Assembly: GCA_033722295.1 (NCBI GenBank)
Contig: JAWVZH010000014.1
Span: 1-32,085, forward strand
Direction of reading: 5' to 3'
Length of the DNA: 32,085 bases
DNA from: JAWVZH01 sp033722295
GTDB lineage: Bacteria; Bacteroidota; Bacteroidia; Chitinophagales; Saprospiraceae
Part shown: piece by piece, positions 25,260-32,085 of the stretch
Layout of the letters: each line of letters starts with the position of its first letter
How positions within the stretch are numbered: the first letter of the stretch is position 1
The notes under the pieces: model-generated
Database searches by the model: none
What the model was told of the DNA's origin: nothing
The model's input: only the letters and a program-made list of their open reading frames with translations
Program-made: the position numbers and the translations under genes

Positions 25260-25285
25260 TGGCTGACCCAGAAGTGGGTCAGCCA
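25260..25285 (+). terminator. Perfect 10-bp stem-loop downstream of the sigma-factor gene
   Basis: TGGCTGACCC, loop agaagt, GGGTCAGCCA. The stem is perfect and GC-rich but lacks a following T-run (ttgacgtatc), so it is either a U-tract-independent terminator, an RNA-stability hairpin or a DNA-level inverted repeat. It lies between the sigma gene and the VOC gene. Confidence 0.55.
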
Positions 25286-25362
25286 TTGACGTATCAGTGA
25301 CACCATACTGCAATATTTATTACTCGCTTGATGAGCAATAATTGTTTATATTCTACACACTT

Positions 25363-26043
25363 ATGATCATCAAGGAACTCACACTTTATTCCCATAGGCT
25401 TCAGCACCAAAAAGATTTCTACCTGGATATCCTGGGTTTCCTCCCGGTTGAGAATTCAACCAAAAAGTTTTCAATACAAGCCGGAAGAACATTACTCACT
25501 TTTAAAGCCGATAAAAAGCCTCACCATTATCACTATTGTTTTCTTGTACCTCGCAATAAATTGAGCCTAGGTCTGGAATGGCTTAGCCAGCGAACTGAGC
25601 TCATCGAAATAGAGAAAGGGCGATACCTGCAGGACTACCCGGCCTGGAATGCACAATCGATCTATTTTTGGGACAGGTCGGATAACGTCGCTGAATTCAT
25701 TGCACATCACGAGCTGAGTAATGACAGTGACCAATTATTCGATCAATCATCTCTTCTGTGTGTCAATGAAATAGGCATGCCTACCAAAGATATACCAGCC
25801 CTGAACACTCAACTTGAAAAACATCTCAATACATCCTTCTGGAGTGGCAATTTCGAACGGTTTGGTACTAATGGAAATGCAGAGGGCATGTTCCTGCTTG
25901 TCAATTACGATATTAAAACAACATGGTTCCCGACCGATCTAGAAACCCGGCCTGAGCCCTTCAGCGCAACCATACTTCAGAATGGAATGGAACACACGAT
26001 GAAATATCAGGAGAATGAAAAAGTAAGATTTAATTCAATATGA
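25363..26043 (+). CDS. VOC (glyoxalase/bleomycin-resistance/dioxygenase fold) family protein
   Basis: The 226-residue protein contains two paired beta-alpha-beta-beta-beta modules. The first begins IKELTLYSHRLQHQKDFYLDILGF, typical of VOC family members, and the second around VNEIGMPTKDIPALNTQLEKHL. Potential metal ligands are H10 in the first module and Glu residues such as in VAEFIAHHE. The substrate cannot be told from sequence; members include dioxygenases, glyoxalases and resistance proteins. I chose ATG 25363 over an upstream TTG at 25342, because the family motif begins right after this Met and the upstream residues are not conserved-looking. Confidence 0.8.
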   Translation: MIIKELTLYSHRLQHQKDFYLDILGFLPVENSTKKFSIQAGRTLLTFKADKKPHHYHYCFLVPRNKLSLGLEWLSQRTELIEIEKGRYLQDYPAWNAQSIYFWDRSDNVAEFIAHHELSNDSDQLFDQSSLLCVNEIGMPTKDIPALNTQLEKHLNTSFWSGNFERFGTNGNAEGMFLLVNYDIKTTWFPTDLETRPEPFSATILQNGMEHTMKYQENEKVRFNSI

Positions 26044-26169
26044 ACCGATGATATAGCTCATGAAGGGATCCTCAGTCTCCACCCCGTAATCGTGCATTGG
26101 GTTTGATTCAGAATACTCTCTGACATTACCATGAGCTATCAATTGTTGCGCTGCACAGCAAAGATGCTT
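26035..26169 (-). pseudogene. Possible C-terminal gene remnant
   Basis: A 44-codon open stretch on the minus strand ends in a TGA (26035-26037) that overlaps the VOC gene's end. Its translation has protein-like composition (QQLIAHGNVREYSESNP, then MHDYGVETEDPFMSYIIGSY), but a TAG lies immediately upstream (26170-26172) and no ATG gives a sensible start. I do not recognise a family. It may be the 3' remainder of a decayed gene, or chance. The rest of 26170-26331 shows no gene. Confidence 0.25.
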
Positions 26170-26331
26170 CTATTTAAGAAAAATATCACTTAACTTACTG
26201 TTGCCAATTGTAATGGGGAGTAAATAATGTTTCTGATATAACATGATCATTCGGACAATCATAGTTTTTCAGGGTGAGCGCAGATATTGGCCATAAATTG
26301 CGTAATGGTCCACTAATCAACTCTCATTTGA

Positions 26332-27204
26332 ATGATCAATGGGGACAAAAATAATACCTCCCAAACTGAAGTTGTAGATACTGTCTATGGTAAATTCTAC
26401 ACCTGGCAGAATGATACTATAACTAATCAGTTAAAGAGGTATTCAGCTCACGCCCGCAATGAACTGGCCATGTTATTAAGTTTTATCAGGCCGGGAGATA
26501 ACATCCTGGATATCGGCGCCCATATAGGTACCTACACCATTCCGATTGCGAAAAAAGTCGATCAAGGTACTGTTTTCGCTATTGAAGGTAGTCCGGAAAA
26601 CTATGAACTCCTGCTCAGGAATATAAGCGAAAACGGTCTCAAGGAGACAATCGAGCCCGCTTGCCATATCCTAGGCAAGCAAGGAGAGCAATACTACATG
26701 ACAAGGACAAAATCACACAATACAGGATCTACCCACTTCATTCCAGGAAAAGGAGAAAAAACTTTTAAGATATCTGGTTTTGATATTCTGGAATGGGTCA
26801 CATCCAAAAAACAGGACCTGCTGATCAACCTCATCAAGATAGATATAGAGGGTGCTGAAATGACGGCCCTAAAGGCCTGTGATAAAATGATCCACAAAGA
26901 ACGACCCATTCTTTATATTGAAATTCATAAAGAAGCACTGAAAAGATTCGACACTTCCTTTGAAGAAATCCATCACTTTCTTTCCTCATTTGGGTACCAT
27001 TATTTTAAGAATATTGGACTCCGTAATTCGAACAATGATAGCTATTCATTGGCCAGATTGAAAAACCTGGAACAAGGTGGCAATTTTTTCGATCTGCTGG
27101 CTATTTTACCTGATAACCCACGTTATCCTTCGAGATATTTTGGTCCATCATTCCTGAAATTCTTTAACGCCTATAAAACTTTGAAAAAGATTATGGGCCT
27201 ATGA
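26332..27204 (+). CDS. FkbM family SAM-dependent methyltransferase
   Basis: The 290-residue protein has a class I methyltransferase fold. Motif I is DNILDIGAHIGTYTIPIAKK (near residues 55-74), motif II acidic residue in FAIEGSPENYELL, and the FkbM-type IDIEGAEMTALKACDKM segment near residue 171, followed by PILYIEIHKEAL. FkbM proteins O-methylate small molecules or glycans; the substrate is unknown. It stands alone, 288 bases after the VOC gene and 64 bases before a small membrane protein, with no glycosyltransferases nearby. Confidence 0.88.
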   Translation: MINGDKNNTSQTEVVDTVYGKFYTWQNDTITNQLKRYSAHARNELAMLLSFIRPGDNILDIGAHIGTYTIPIAKKVDQGTVFAIEGSPENYELLLRNISENGLKETIEPACHILGKQGEQYYMTRTKSHNTGSTHFIPGKGEKTFKISGFDILEWVTSKKQDLLINLIKIDIEGAEMTALKACDKMIHKERPILYIEIHKEALKRFDTSFEEIHHFLSSFGYHYFKNIGLRNSNNDSYSLARLKNLEQGGNFFDLLAILPDNPRYPSRYFGPSFLKFFNAYKTLKKIMGL

Positions 27205-27268
27205 CCAGCTACTTGAATGCGATGCTCACATGACTTTTTTTATTTTTATAAAATCAATCAGAATAATT

Positions 27269-27799
27269 ATGAAAGCATTATTAAGGATCGGCCTTACTGT
27301 ATTTGTATTGTTCACAGTCCTGAGTATTGGCCTCCAGCAATTATTTAATTTTTTTGAAGCTGATATCACCTCTTCAGAACGGATCTTTATCTGGTCAATA
27401 CTCCAGGGGCTCATGGCCGCTTTCCTTTTTATGATGTTTCAATTTTTCTCCATAAAGTCGATAGCAGGCAAGAATTGGAGAGAGGCAGATTTCGGAATGA
27501 CACAAAGTGACATAGTTAACTCACGACTTGAACCTGACTTGATAGCTGACCTTCTCAGCTCGAACTTTAAAGTTGATAAAAGCCTCATGCGTATCAGCGA
27601 TAACGACGTAGAGTTCAAAACTGGAATCTCCATCTCATCATATGGAGAAAAGGTCTCGGTAAAAGTGGTTTCAGAAAAAGGTGATACTCGGACATATCAG
27701 ATCCGAAGCCAACCAAGAATGAGATTTACTATTCTAGATGTTGGAAAGAACTACAGTAATATCCGTAAGGTCCGCTCCCTGATCGCCAAGGCAGCATGA
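27269..27799 (+). CDS. Small membrane protein with cytoplasmic C-terminal domain, unknown family
   Basis: The 176-residue protein has two hydrophobic helices (about residues 4-27, MKALLRIGLTVFVLF, and about 42-63, IFIWSILQGLMAAFLFMMF). A soluble C-terminal region of about 105 residues, rich in beta-type sequence, follows (VNSRLEPDLIADLL, VEFKTGISISSYGEKVSVKVV, RMRFTILDVGKNY). I do not recognise a named domain; a PH-like or SMODS-type beta fold is a guess only. I prefer ATG 27269 to the earlier ATG at 27230, because MKALLRIG gives a normal start to the first helix. It is probably monocistronic. Confidence 0.65.
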   Translation: MKALLRIGLTVFVLFTVLSIGLQQLFNFFEADITSSERIFIWSILQGLMAAFLFMMFQFFSIKSIAGKNWREADFGMTQSDIVNSRLEPDLIADLLSSNFKVDKSLMRISDNDVEFKTGISISSYGEKVSVKVVSEKGDTRTYQIRSQPRMRFTILDVGKNYSNIRKVRSLIAKAA

Positions 27800-27887
27800 G
27801 CCACATAAAATATCCATATTGAACACAATCGAATAAAATTCATTATTCCCTTAGATCGATTATTTATTCTAAAAAGATCAACAACTC

Positions 27888-28817
27888 ATGAGAAATTCAA
27901 TTTATAATCCGAATATTATCCTATTCTTCCTGAGCGCCCTTCTGGCAGGACCTGTCCTGGGTCAGGCATACGAGAAATCTAAAGCCGACAGTCTCCGTGA
28001 ATCGGGCGACCTCAAGCTGGCCATCGAGGAATACCACAAGCTTTATCTTGAGGATCCCGACAACAATACCAACACTTATAATTACGCCTGTGCTTTGGCA
28101 CTGGATCAGCAGATCGACTCTGCCTTTCATTACGTAAGAATCGCAACAGCGGAAGACACCAGTGTTCAGGCATTGAATGATCCTGACTTTTACTTCCTCA
28201 TTGATGACGAAAGATGGTCTGAGCTGGAAGATGAACTCGTAGAACGGGTCGAAGCCAAATATGGTGAGTATCCGGACCTTCCACTTTCCAAAGAATTATG
28301 GAAAATGAAGATCAAGGACCAGGCGTTTTACTACCATATTCGTATCGCCAATGAAAAAGTAGGCCGGGAATCTCCCCTGGTCTCCGCCATCTGGGAACTC
28401 AAACGCAAATTAAACGACAACAACCTAAAACGAATTGAAGAGATCATCGAAACTCATGGTTGGCCTAAAAGTTCGGTAGTAAAAGGCAGTGCGGCAAATG
28501 CTGTGTTTCTGGTTATTCAACATGCCGATATCGAAACACAAAAGAAATATCTCCCCCTTATGAAGGAGGCTGCCAACAACGGAGAGGCCAGTTGGAGTGC
28601 TCTGGCCTTATTGATCGACAGGGTCAATCTCAGAGAAGGTAGGCAACAGATCTATGGATCCCAGATCTACATGAATGAAGACGGCAGCTACTACGTCAAG
28701 GATCTAAAAGAGCCGGAATATGTCAATCAACGACGTAAAGAAGTCGGCCTGGGGCCGATCCAGGAATATGTCCAAAGATGGGGTATAGAATGGGATATTG
28801 AGCAAAAGGAAAAATGA
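27888..28817 (+). CDS. DUF6624 domain protein with signal peptide and TPR-like N-terminal region
   Basis: The 309-residue protein has a Sec signal peptide (residues 1-26, ending VLGQA), a TPR-like helical region (about 30-110, SGDLKLAIEEYHKLYLEDPDN and NYACALALDQQIDSAFHYV), and a C-terminal domain. The domain includes VFLVIQHADIETQKKYLPLM, EASWSALALLIDRVNLREGR and QQIYGSQI, which I recognise as the DUF6624 pattern. The biochemical function of that domain is not known. It should be exported to the periplasm. It ends with VEVGLGPIQEYVQRWG-like sequence and nothing appears broken. Confidence 0.82.
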   Translation: MRNSIYNPNIILFFLSALLAGPVLGQAYEKSKADSLRESGDLKLAIEEYHKLYLEDPDNNTNTYNYACALALDQQIDSAFHYVRIATAEDTSVQALNDPDFYFLIDDERWSELEDELVERVEAKYGEYPDLPLSKELWKMKIKDQAFYYHIRIANEKVGRESPLVSAIWELKRKLNDNNLKRIEEIIETHGWPKSSVVKGSAANAVFLVIQHADIETQKKYLPLMKEAANNGEASWSALALLIDRVNLREGRQQIYGSQIYMNEDGSYYVKDLKEPEYVNQRRKEVGLGPIQEYVQRWGIEWDIEQKEK

Positions 28818-28954
28818 CGAAAAACAATCGTTCAATGCCCATTTTCATTCTTTAATTTTCTAACGCTTCCTCGAAAAGAATTCGTAGTCATATATTGAAC
28901 GATCTACACAATGCCTGATCGGAAATCAAAAGTGTCAGAATTGGAATGCTGATC

Positions 28955-28972
28955 ATTAATTGGTAAATTAAT
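28955..28972 (+). promoter_or_regulatory. AT-rich inverted repeat upstream of the DUF998 gene
   Basis: ATTAATT, spacer GGTA, AATTAAT: perfect 7-bp arms ending 24 bases before the ATG. It could be an operator, but AT-rich dyads arise readily by chance. Confidence 0.3.
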
Positions 28973-28996
28973 AATAGTCCAAATCAATGATCTGTC

Positions 28997-29626
28997 ATGA
29001 CAAAAAAGAGACATCAAAGCTTAGCGCTCGGAGGAATCGCAGGACCAGTGATTTTTACAATCGTTATAATTATTGGTGCAGCTTTGCGATCGGACTATAA
29101 TCATTTACACAACTTCATAAGTGAACTTGGAGCAACGGGAACCAGCAATGCCTGGCTGATGAATTATGTCGGGTTTCTAGCGTCTGGTATATTGATAACT
29201 CTTTTTGGCATTGCACTGATATCATCACTCCCAAAAAAAGCGATGACAATGACAGGGTCTATTCTGATCTTGTTATTTGGTGTGGGAATGTTTTTCGACA
29301 GCTTTTTTTCCTGCGATCCGGGATGTCCACCCAACGGATCTCAAGAGGCGCTTATGCATGACGGTATTTCATTCTTTATGTTCCTTTTCGCCATAATCGG
29401 AACGATCCTGTTGGGACTATCATTCCGCAAACTTCCTTTGTGGAAGGGATTCTCCACCTATTCCATAGTTACAGGAATAGTTGCACTGATCTTTTTGATC
29501 TTGATGATATATTCAATGGATTCAAGAGTGCTCACAGGATTGTGGCAGCGCCTTCATTTATTAACTGTATTTCTGTGGATGGTTCTTATAGGGCTGCACA
29601 TTTATAATTTACCCGACAGTGCCTGA
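28997..29626 (+). CDS. DUF998 family integral membrane protein
   Basis: The 209-residue protein has six predicted transmembrane helices. DUF998 hallmarks are an N-terminal GGIAGPVIFTIVIIIGAALR segment, the NHLHNFISELGATGTSNAW loop, and the DPGCPPNGSQEALMHDGISF loop near residue 112 with two cysteines. The family is of unknown function. It stands alone, preceded by an AT-rich dyad. Confidence 0.88.
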   Translation: MTKKRHQSLALGGIAGPVIFTIVIIIGAALRSDYNHLHNFISELGATGTSNAWLMNYVGFLASGILITLFGIALISSLPKKAMTMTGSILILLFGVGMFFDSFFSCDPGCPPNGSQEALMHDGISFFMFLFAIIGTILLGLSFRKLPLWKGFSTYSIVTGIVALIFLILMIYSMDSRVLTGLWQRLHLLTVFLWMVLIGLHIYNLPDSA

Positions 29627-29954
29627 TCAACATTAAAAATCTGACTCCAGAATGACACGATGTCATCAGCTCGGTGCATTGGATATAGAGCACTGAAACA
29701 AACAAGATCCTATGCGACTCGTCGGTTTCATTCCTATGGCCCTTTGCTGCCTGACTGTGATCACAGGCTAAAGGGACGGCAATTTTGAGATCTGTGAGCT
29801 CTTTCTAGGCTCATTTTCCGGCTATAAGCCCCGGTAAGAACTGTGATGTTTCCCTCAGGTGGATTCCAGCTGATCCTCACCAGCGGGGGCAGATCATCCT
29901 GATATGTGATCTGTATCACTGTACCTGTCCTGGTTTTCTCTGTAATTTAGGATC
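29627..29954. other. 328-base stretch without a confident gene
   Basis: No intact gene is visible. On the minus strand, 29761-29946 is open for 61 codons. Its translation has a beta-sandwich flavour (TGTVIQITYQDDLPPLVRISW, then NPPEGNITVLTGAYS) but only a GTG (29919) as possible start, so it may be a remnant of a secreted protein gene. On the plus strand a 19-codon frame from ATG 29713 looks like a lone lipoprotein-type leader ending in TAA. No hairpin or promoter of note was found. Confidence 0.4.
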
Positions 29955-30053
29955 ATGTCGACGCTCAATAAGATCGTAAAATTTATTATGGTATGTATTA
30001 TCTGTGTTGGCGTCATTTATATGATTGTATTATTGATCCAAAAATTTCTTTAA
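29955..30053 (+). CDS. Candidate 32-residue single-pass membrane peptide
   Basis: ATG at 29955 opens a 32-codon frame ending TAA. The peptide has a short polar start (MSTLNKIVKF), one transmembrane helix (IMVCIICVGVIYMIVLLI) and a QKFL tail. An AGGA lies just upstream (ttaggatc-ATG). It ends 16 bases before the DUF2892-like gene, so the two may be co-transcribed. Small size makes chance possible; the clean topology favours a real micropeptide. Confidence 0.45.
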   Translation: MSTLNKIVKFIMVCIICVGVIYMIVLLIQKFL

Positions 30054-30069
30054 TAAAAATCAAAAAGCA

Positions 30070-30276
30070 ATGAAAAAGAATATGGGTTCAGCTGACAGGA
30101 TTATAAGGCTGCTTCTTGCTGTCTTCTTTGCAATTCTCTACTTCACCGGTACTGTTACCGGAACCTGGGCTATAGTCCTTCTGGTTCTTGCGGTTATATT
30201 CGTCTTGACCAGCGCAATCGGTTTTTGCCCACTCTATGCACCGTTCCGGATCAGCACTTGCTCCAACAAGGCATGA
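30070..30276 (+). CDS. YgaP-like DUF2892 family inner-membrane protein
   Basis: The 68-residue protein begins MKKNMGSADRIIRLLLAV, the characteristic DUF2892 opening. Two closely spaced helices (about 11-27 and 32-51) follow, then the conserved GFCPLYAPF segment and a terminal Cys. In other proteins this domain is fused to rhodanese (E. coli YgaP), but here it stands alone. Its function is not established. Interestingly, the window's rhodanese gene is 20 kb away. Confidence 0.85.
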   Translation: MKKNMGSADRIIRLLLAVFFAILYFTGTVTGTWAIVLLVLAVIFVLTSAIGFCPLYAPFRISTCSNKA

Positions 30277-30408
30277 GTCGCAATCGATAGAATTACAACC
30301 GAATGCCGGTTCACCTTATCTCGTAGACCCTTACGCATGTTTGGTCGATAATATTCGAGTCATTCCCTCGTGAGAAGTATCTTGTATGACAAATTGAAAG
30401 AGGCCTGT

Positions 30409-30840
30409 ATGAAAAACATGGAATCCGATATTATTATCGACGCTCCTGCTCAAAAGGTTTGGAATATTCTAATGGATTTTGAAAGCCATCCTGAATGGAA
30501 TCCTTTTATCAGGTCGATCTCTGGAGAACCGAAGGAAGGTGAGAACATCACCGTTCGTCTGAAACCGCCGGATGGCAAGGAAATGACCTTCAGACCAGTC
30601 ATTCTGAAGAACGAACGTGAAAAAGAATTTCGCTGGAAAGGAAAACTATTCATCAAAGGTCTGTTTGACGGAGAACACTATTTCAAACTGGAGAAGATCG
30701 ATAATTCAACAACAAAGTTCATCCATGGTGAAAATTTCAGTGGAATCCTGGTTGGTCTATTGAGCGGCGCTCTAAAAAACACTTTAGCAGGTTTCCAAGA
30801 CATGAATGAGGCATTGAAAGCCAGGTGTGAGGCCGCCTGA
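30409..30840 (+). CDS. SRPBCC (START/Bet v1-like) ligand-binding domain protein
   Basis: The 143-residue protein shows SRPBCC features. The opening strand is ESDIIIDAPAQKVWNILMDFESHPEWNPFIRSI, then EREKEFRWKGKLFIKGLFDGEHYF, and the terminal amphipathic helix is NTLAGFQDMNEALKARCEA. This is the polyketide-cyclase/dehydrase-like subgroup, which binds hydrophobic small molecules; the ligand is unknown. ATG 30409 (or 30418) is preferred. An upstream GTG at 30370 would add 13 residues not typical of the fold. Confidence 0.85.
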   Translation: MKNMESDIIIDAPAQKVWNILMDFESHPEWNPFIRSISGEPKEGENITVRLKPPDGKEMTFRPVILKNEREKEFRWKGKLFIKGLFDGEHYFKLEKIDNSTTKFIHGENFSGILVGLLSGALKNTLAGFQDMNEALKARCEAA

Positions 30841-31023
30841 TGAGTAAGGCTAAAACGCACGTCTTTCGACCACCAGCACCTCATACCACACACATGCGCA
30901 ATATTTGTGTTGAATGCTGAGGATCGAACCATTCCGTTTCCGCATAACGAACTTTGAGATAAGTCAGGATTGTTTATATTCCCCGTACAAGTTTAAATCA
31001 AAGTCACAGCACAGGTTGCCTCG

Positions 31024-32085
31024 ATGGATTATGATCTATTAAAATTATTAGGTATTTCACTTGGATTGGGGTTACTGGTGGGCCTTCAGCGAGAATATGA
31101 TGAACATCAGATCGCGGGTATTCGCACTTTTGCTCTCGTAACACTATTCGGAAGCATTATGGGACTGCTTTCTCAGTATTTTTCCTCAGCATTGATCGTG
31201 GCTGCAGGTGCCATTGCTATTGGATTCATCCTGGTGATCGCTAATTACCGGAAATCGCAGTCAAACAAATCGGACCTCGGCCAGACGACAGAAGTAGCGA
31301 TCATGTTGATGTATGGCGTCGGGGCCTATCTGATCATAGGCAAATCTAATATTGCCATTGCCATTGGAGCGGTCACCGCAGTTTTACTTCAACTGAAATC
31401 CGTACTGGGGGGATTTGTCAAACGCCTGGAACCAAAGGATATCACAGGCATTATGGAATTTGCCGCTATTTCCCTTATCATTTTACCTATTCTGCCAGAT
31501 AGGACCTTTGGGCCCTACGACGTCATAAACCCCAGAGAAGCCTGGCTCATGGTCGTCTTGATCGTTGGGCTCGGGTTGATAGGCTATTTCATTTACAAAT
31601 TATTGGGAAAAAATGCCGGTACTATAGCCAATGGTATTTTGGGAGGCATGATATCCAGTACTGCGGCCACAGTGACATTCGCCCGCAGAGCATCATCGGT
31701 CCCAAAAGGCACCCGTCTGGCCGCATTCATCATCCTGACCGCTTCGACAGTGGCAGTAGCCAGAGTTATCATCGAAGTGGCCGTCGTCACACCGGATAAC
31801 TTACACGTTATCGCTCCGCCCTTGATCGTTGAGTTCATCTTTATGTCTGTGTTGAGTGCCGGGCTTTACTATTACAATCAGGACAAGGAAACAAAAGAAC
31901 TGCCGGAGCCCGATAATCCAGCACAATTGAAGAGTGCATTAATATTTGGAACTCTTTATGTCGTCATCATTTTTGCCGTGGCTGCAGCAAAAGACTACTT
32001 CGGTCAAAGTGGTCTGTATGCAATATCCATAATCAGTGGCTTCACAGATGTCGATGCCATTACCCTTTCACTGTCCAACTCACTC
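31024..32085 (+). CDS. MgtC/SapB family membrane protein with DUF4010 domain, 3' end outside window
   Basis: The open frame runs from ATG 31024 through the window end without a stop (354 codons visible). The N-terminus (LGISLGLGLLVGLQREYDEHQIAGIRTF) is the MgtC/SapB signature of about four helices. After a hydrophilic bridge (LEPKDITGIMEFAAISLIILP) the C-terminal DUF4010 part adds further helices (NGILGGMISSTAATVTFARRA and ISGFTDVDAITLSLS). The composite architecture is widespread in bacteria and its transport role is unproven. Upstream, 30841-31023 holds no gene. Confidence 0.9.
   Translation, partial: MDYDLLKLLGISLGLGLLVGLQREYDEHQIAGIRTFALVTLFGSIMGLLSQYFSSALIVAAGAIAIGFILVIANYRKSQSNKSDLGQTTEVAIMLMYGVGAYLIIGKSNIAIAIGAVTAVLLQLKSVLGGFVKRLEPKDITGIMEFAAISLIILPILPDRTFGPYDVINPREAWLMVVLIVGLGLIGYFIYKLLGKNAGTIANGILGGMISSTAATVTFARRASSVPKGTRLAAFIILTASTVAVARVIIEVAVVTPDNLHVIAPPLIVEFIFMSVLSAGLYYYNQDKETKELPEPDNPAQLKSALIFGTLYVVIIFAVAAAKDYFGQSGLYAISIISGFTDVDAITLSLSNSL

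Overview
This window reads as chromosomal DNA of a free-living, probably marine member of the Bacteroidota, plausibly near the Saprospiria. The indicators are a PorP/SprF-type outer-membrane protein paired with an OmpA/PD40 protein (type IX secretion and gliding machinery), a complete Na+-NQR operon, DUF families common in Bacteroidota, and promoter boxes of the TAnnTTTG type. The taxonomic call is inference; there is no rRNA or tRNA gene here to anchor it.

Layout. 1-2318: a heptanucleotide repeat tract, a THUMP-domain RNA methyltransferase (+) and a DUF389 membrane protein (-). 2566-9231: a tight six-gene minus-strand operon. In transcription order it encodes an unusual 478-residue ATP-grasp-like protein, a GshB-like ATP-grasp ligase, arginine decarboxylase, agmatinase, a deoxyhypusine-synthase-like protein and an AstE/AspA-type zinc hydrolase. 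9429-16013: the nqrABCDEF operon with a small rhodanese gene at its 3' end; NqrA carries an atypical membrane-targeting N-terminal extension. 16152-20257: PorP/SprF, OmpA/PD40, DUF1573 and PnuC, also on the minus strand. 20405-21364: a DUF2279 protein (+) that seems to use an ATT start. 21547-24357: uvrA (-). 24572-32085: a plus-strand series of small, mostly separately spaced genes: sigma-70-family factor, VOC protein, FkbM methyltransferase, membrane proteins, a DUF6624 protein, a DUF998 protein, a SRPBCC protein, and an MgtC/DUF4010 protein cut by the window end.

The most interesting system is the six-gene operon. It contains the arginine to agmatine to putrescine route, an NAD-dependent aminobutyl-transferase-like enzyme, two consecutive ATP-grasp ligase-like proteins whose genes abut as TAG-ATG, and a carboxypeptidase-like zinc enzyme. 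This suggests synthesis and turnover of an amide- or peptide-linked polyamine conjugate, analogous in logic to glutathionylspermidine but built from other enzyme families. The product is not known from sequence.

A second signal is a family of four palindromic intergenic elements built around ACCCCGGGGGT. They occur as two pairs. Three copies sit directly after stop codons: the 3' end of the six-gene operon, the DUF2279 gene, and uvrA. The two best-matching copies lie about 19 kb apart in opposite orientation and agree at 27 of 29 bases.
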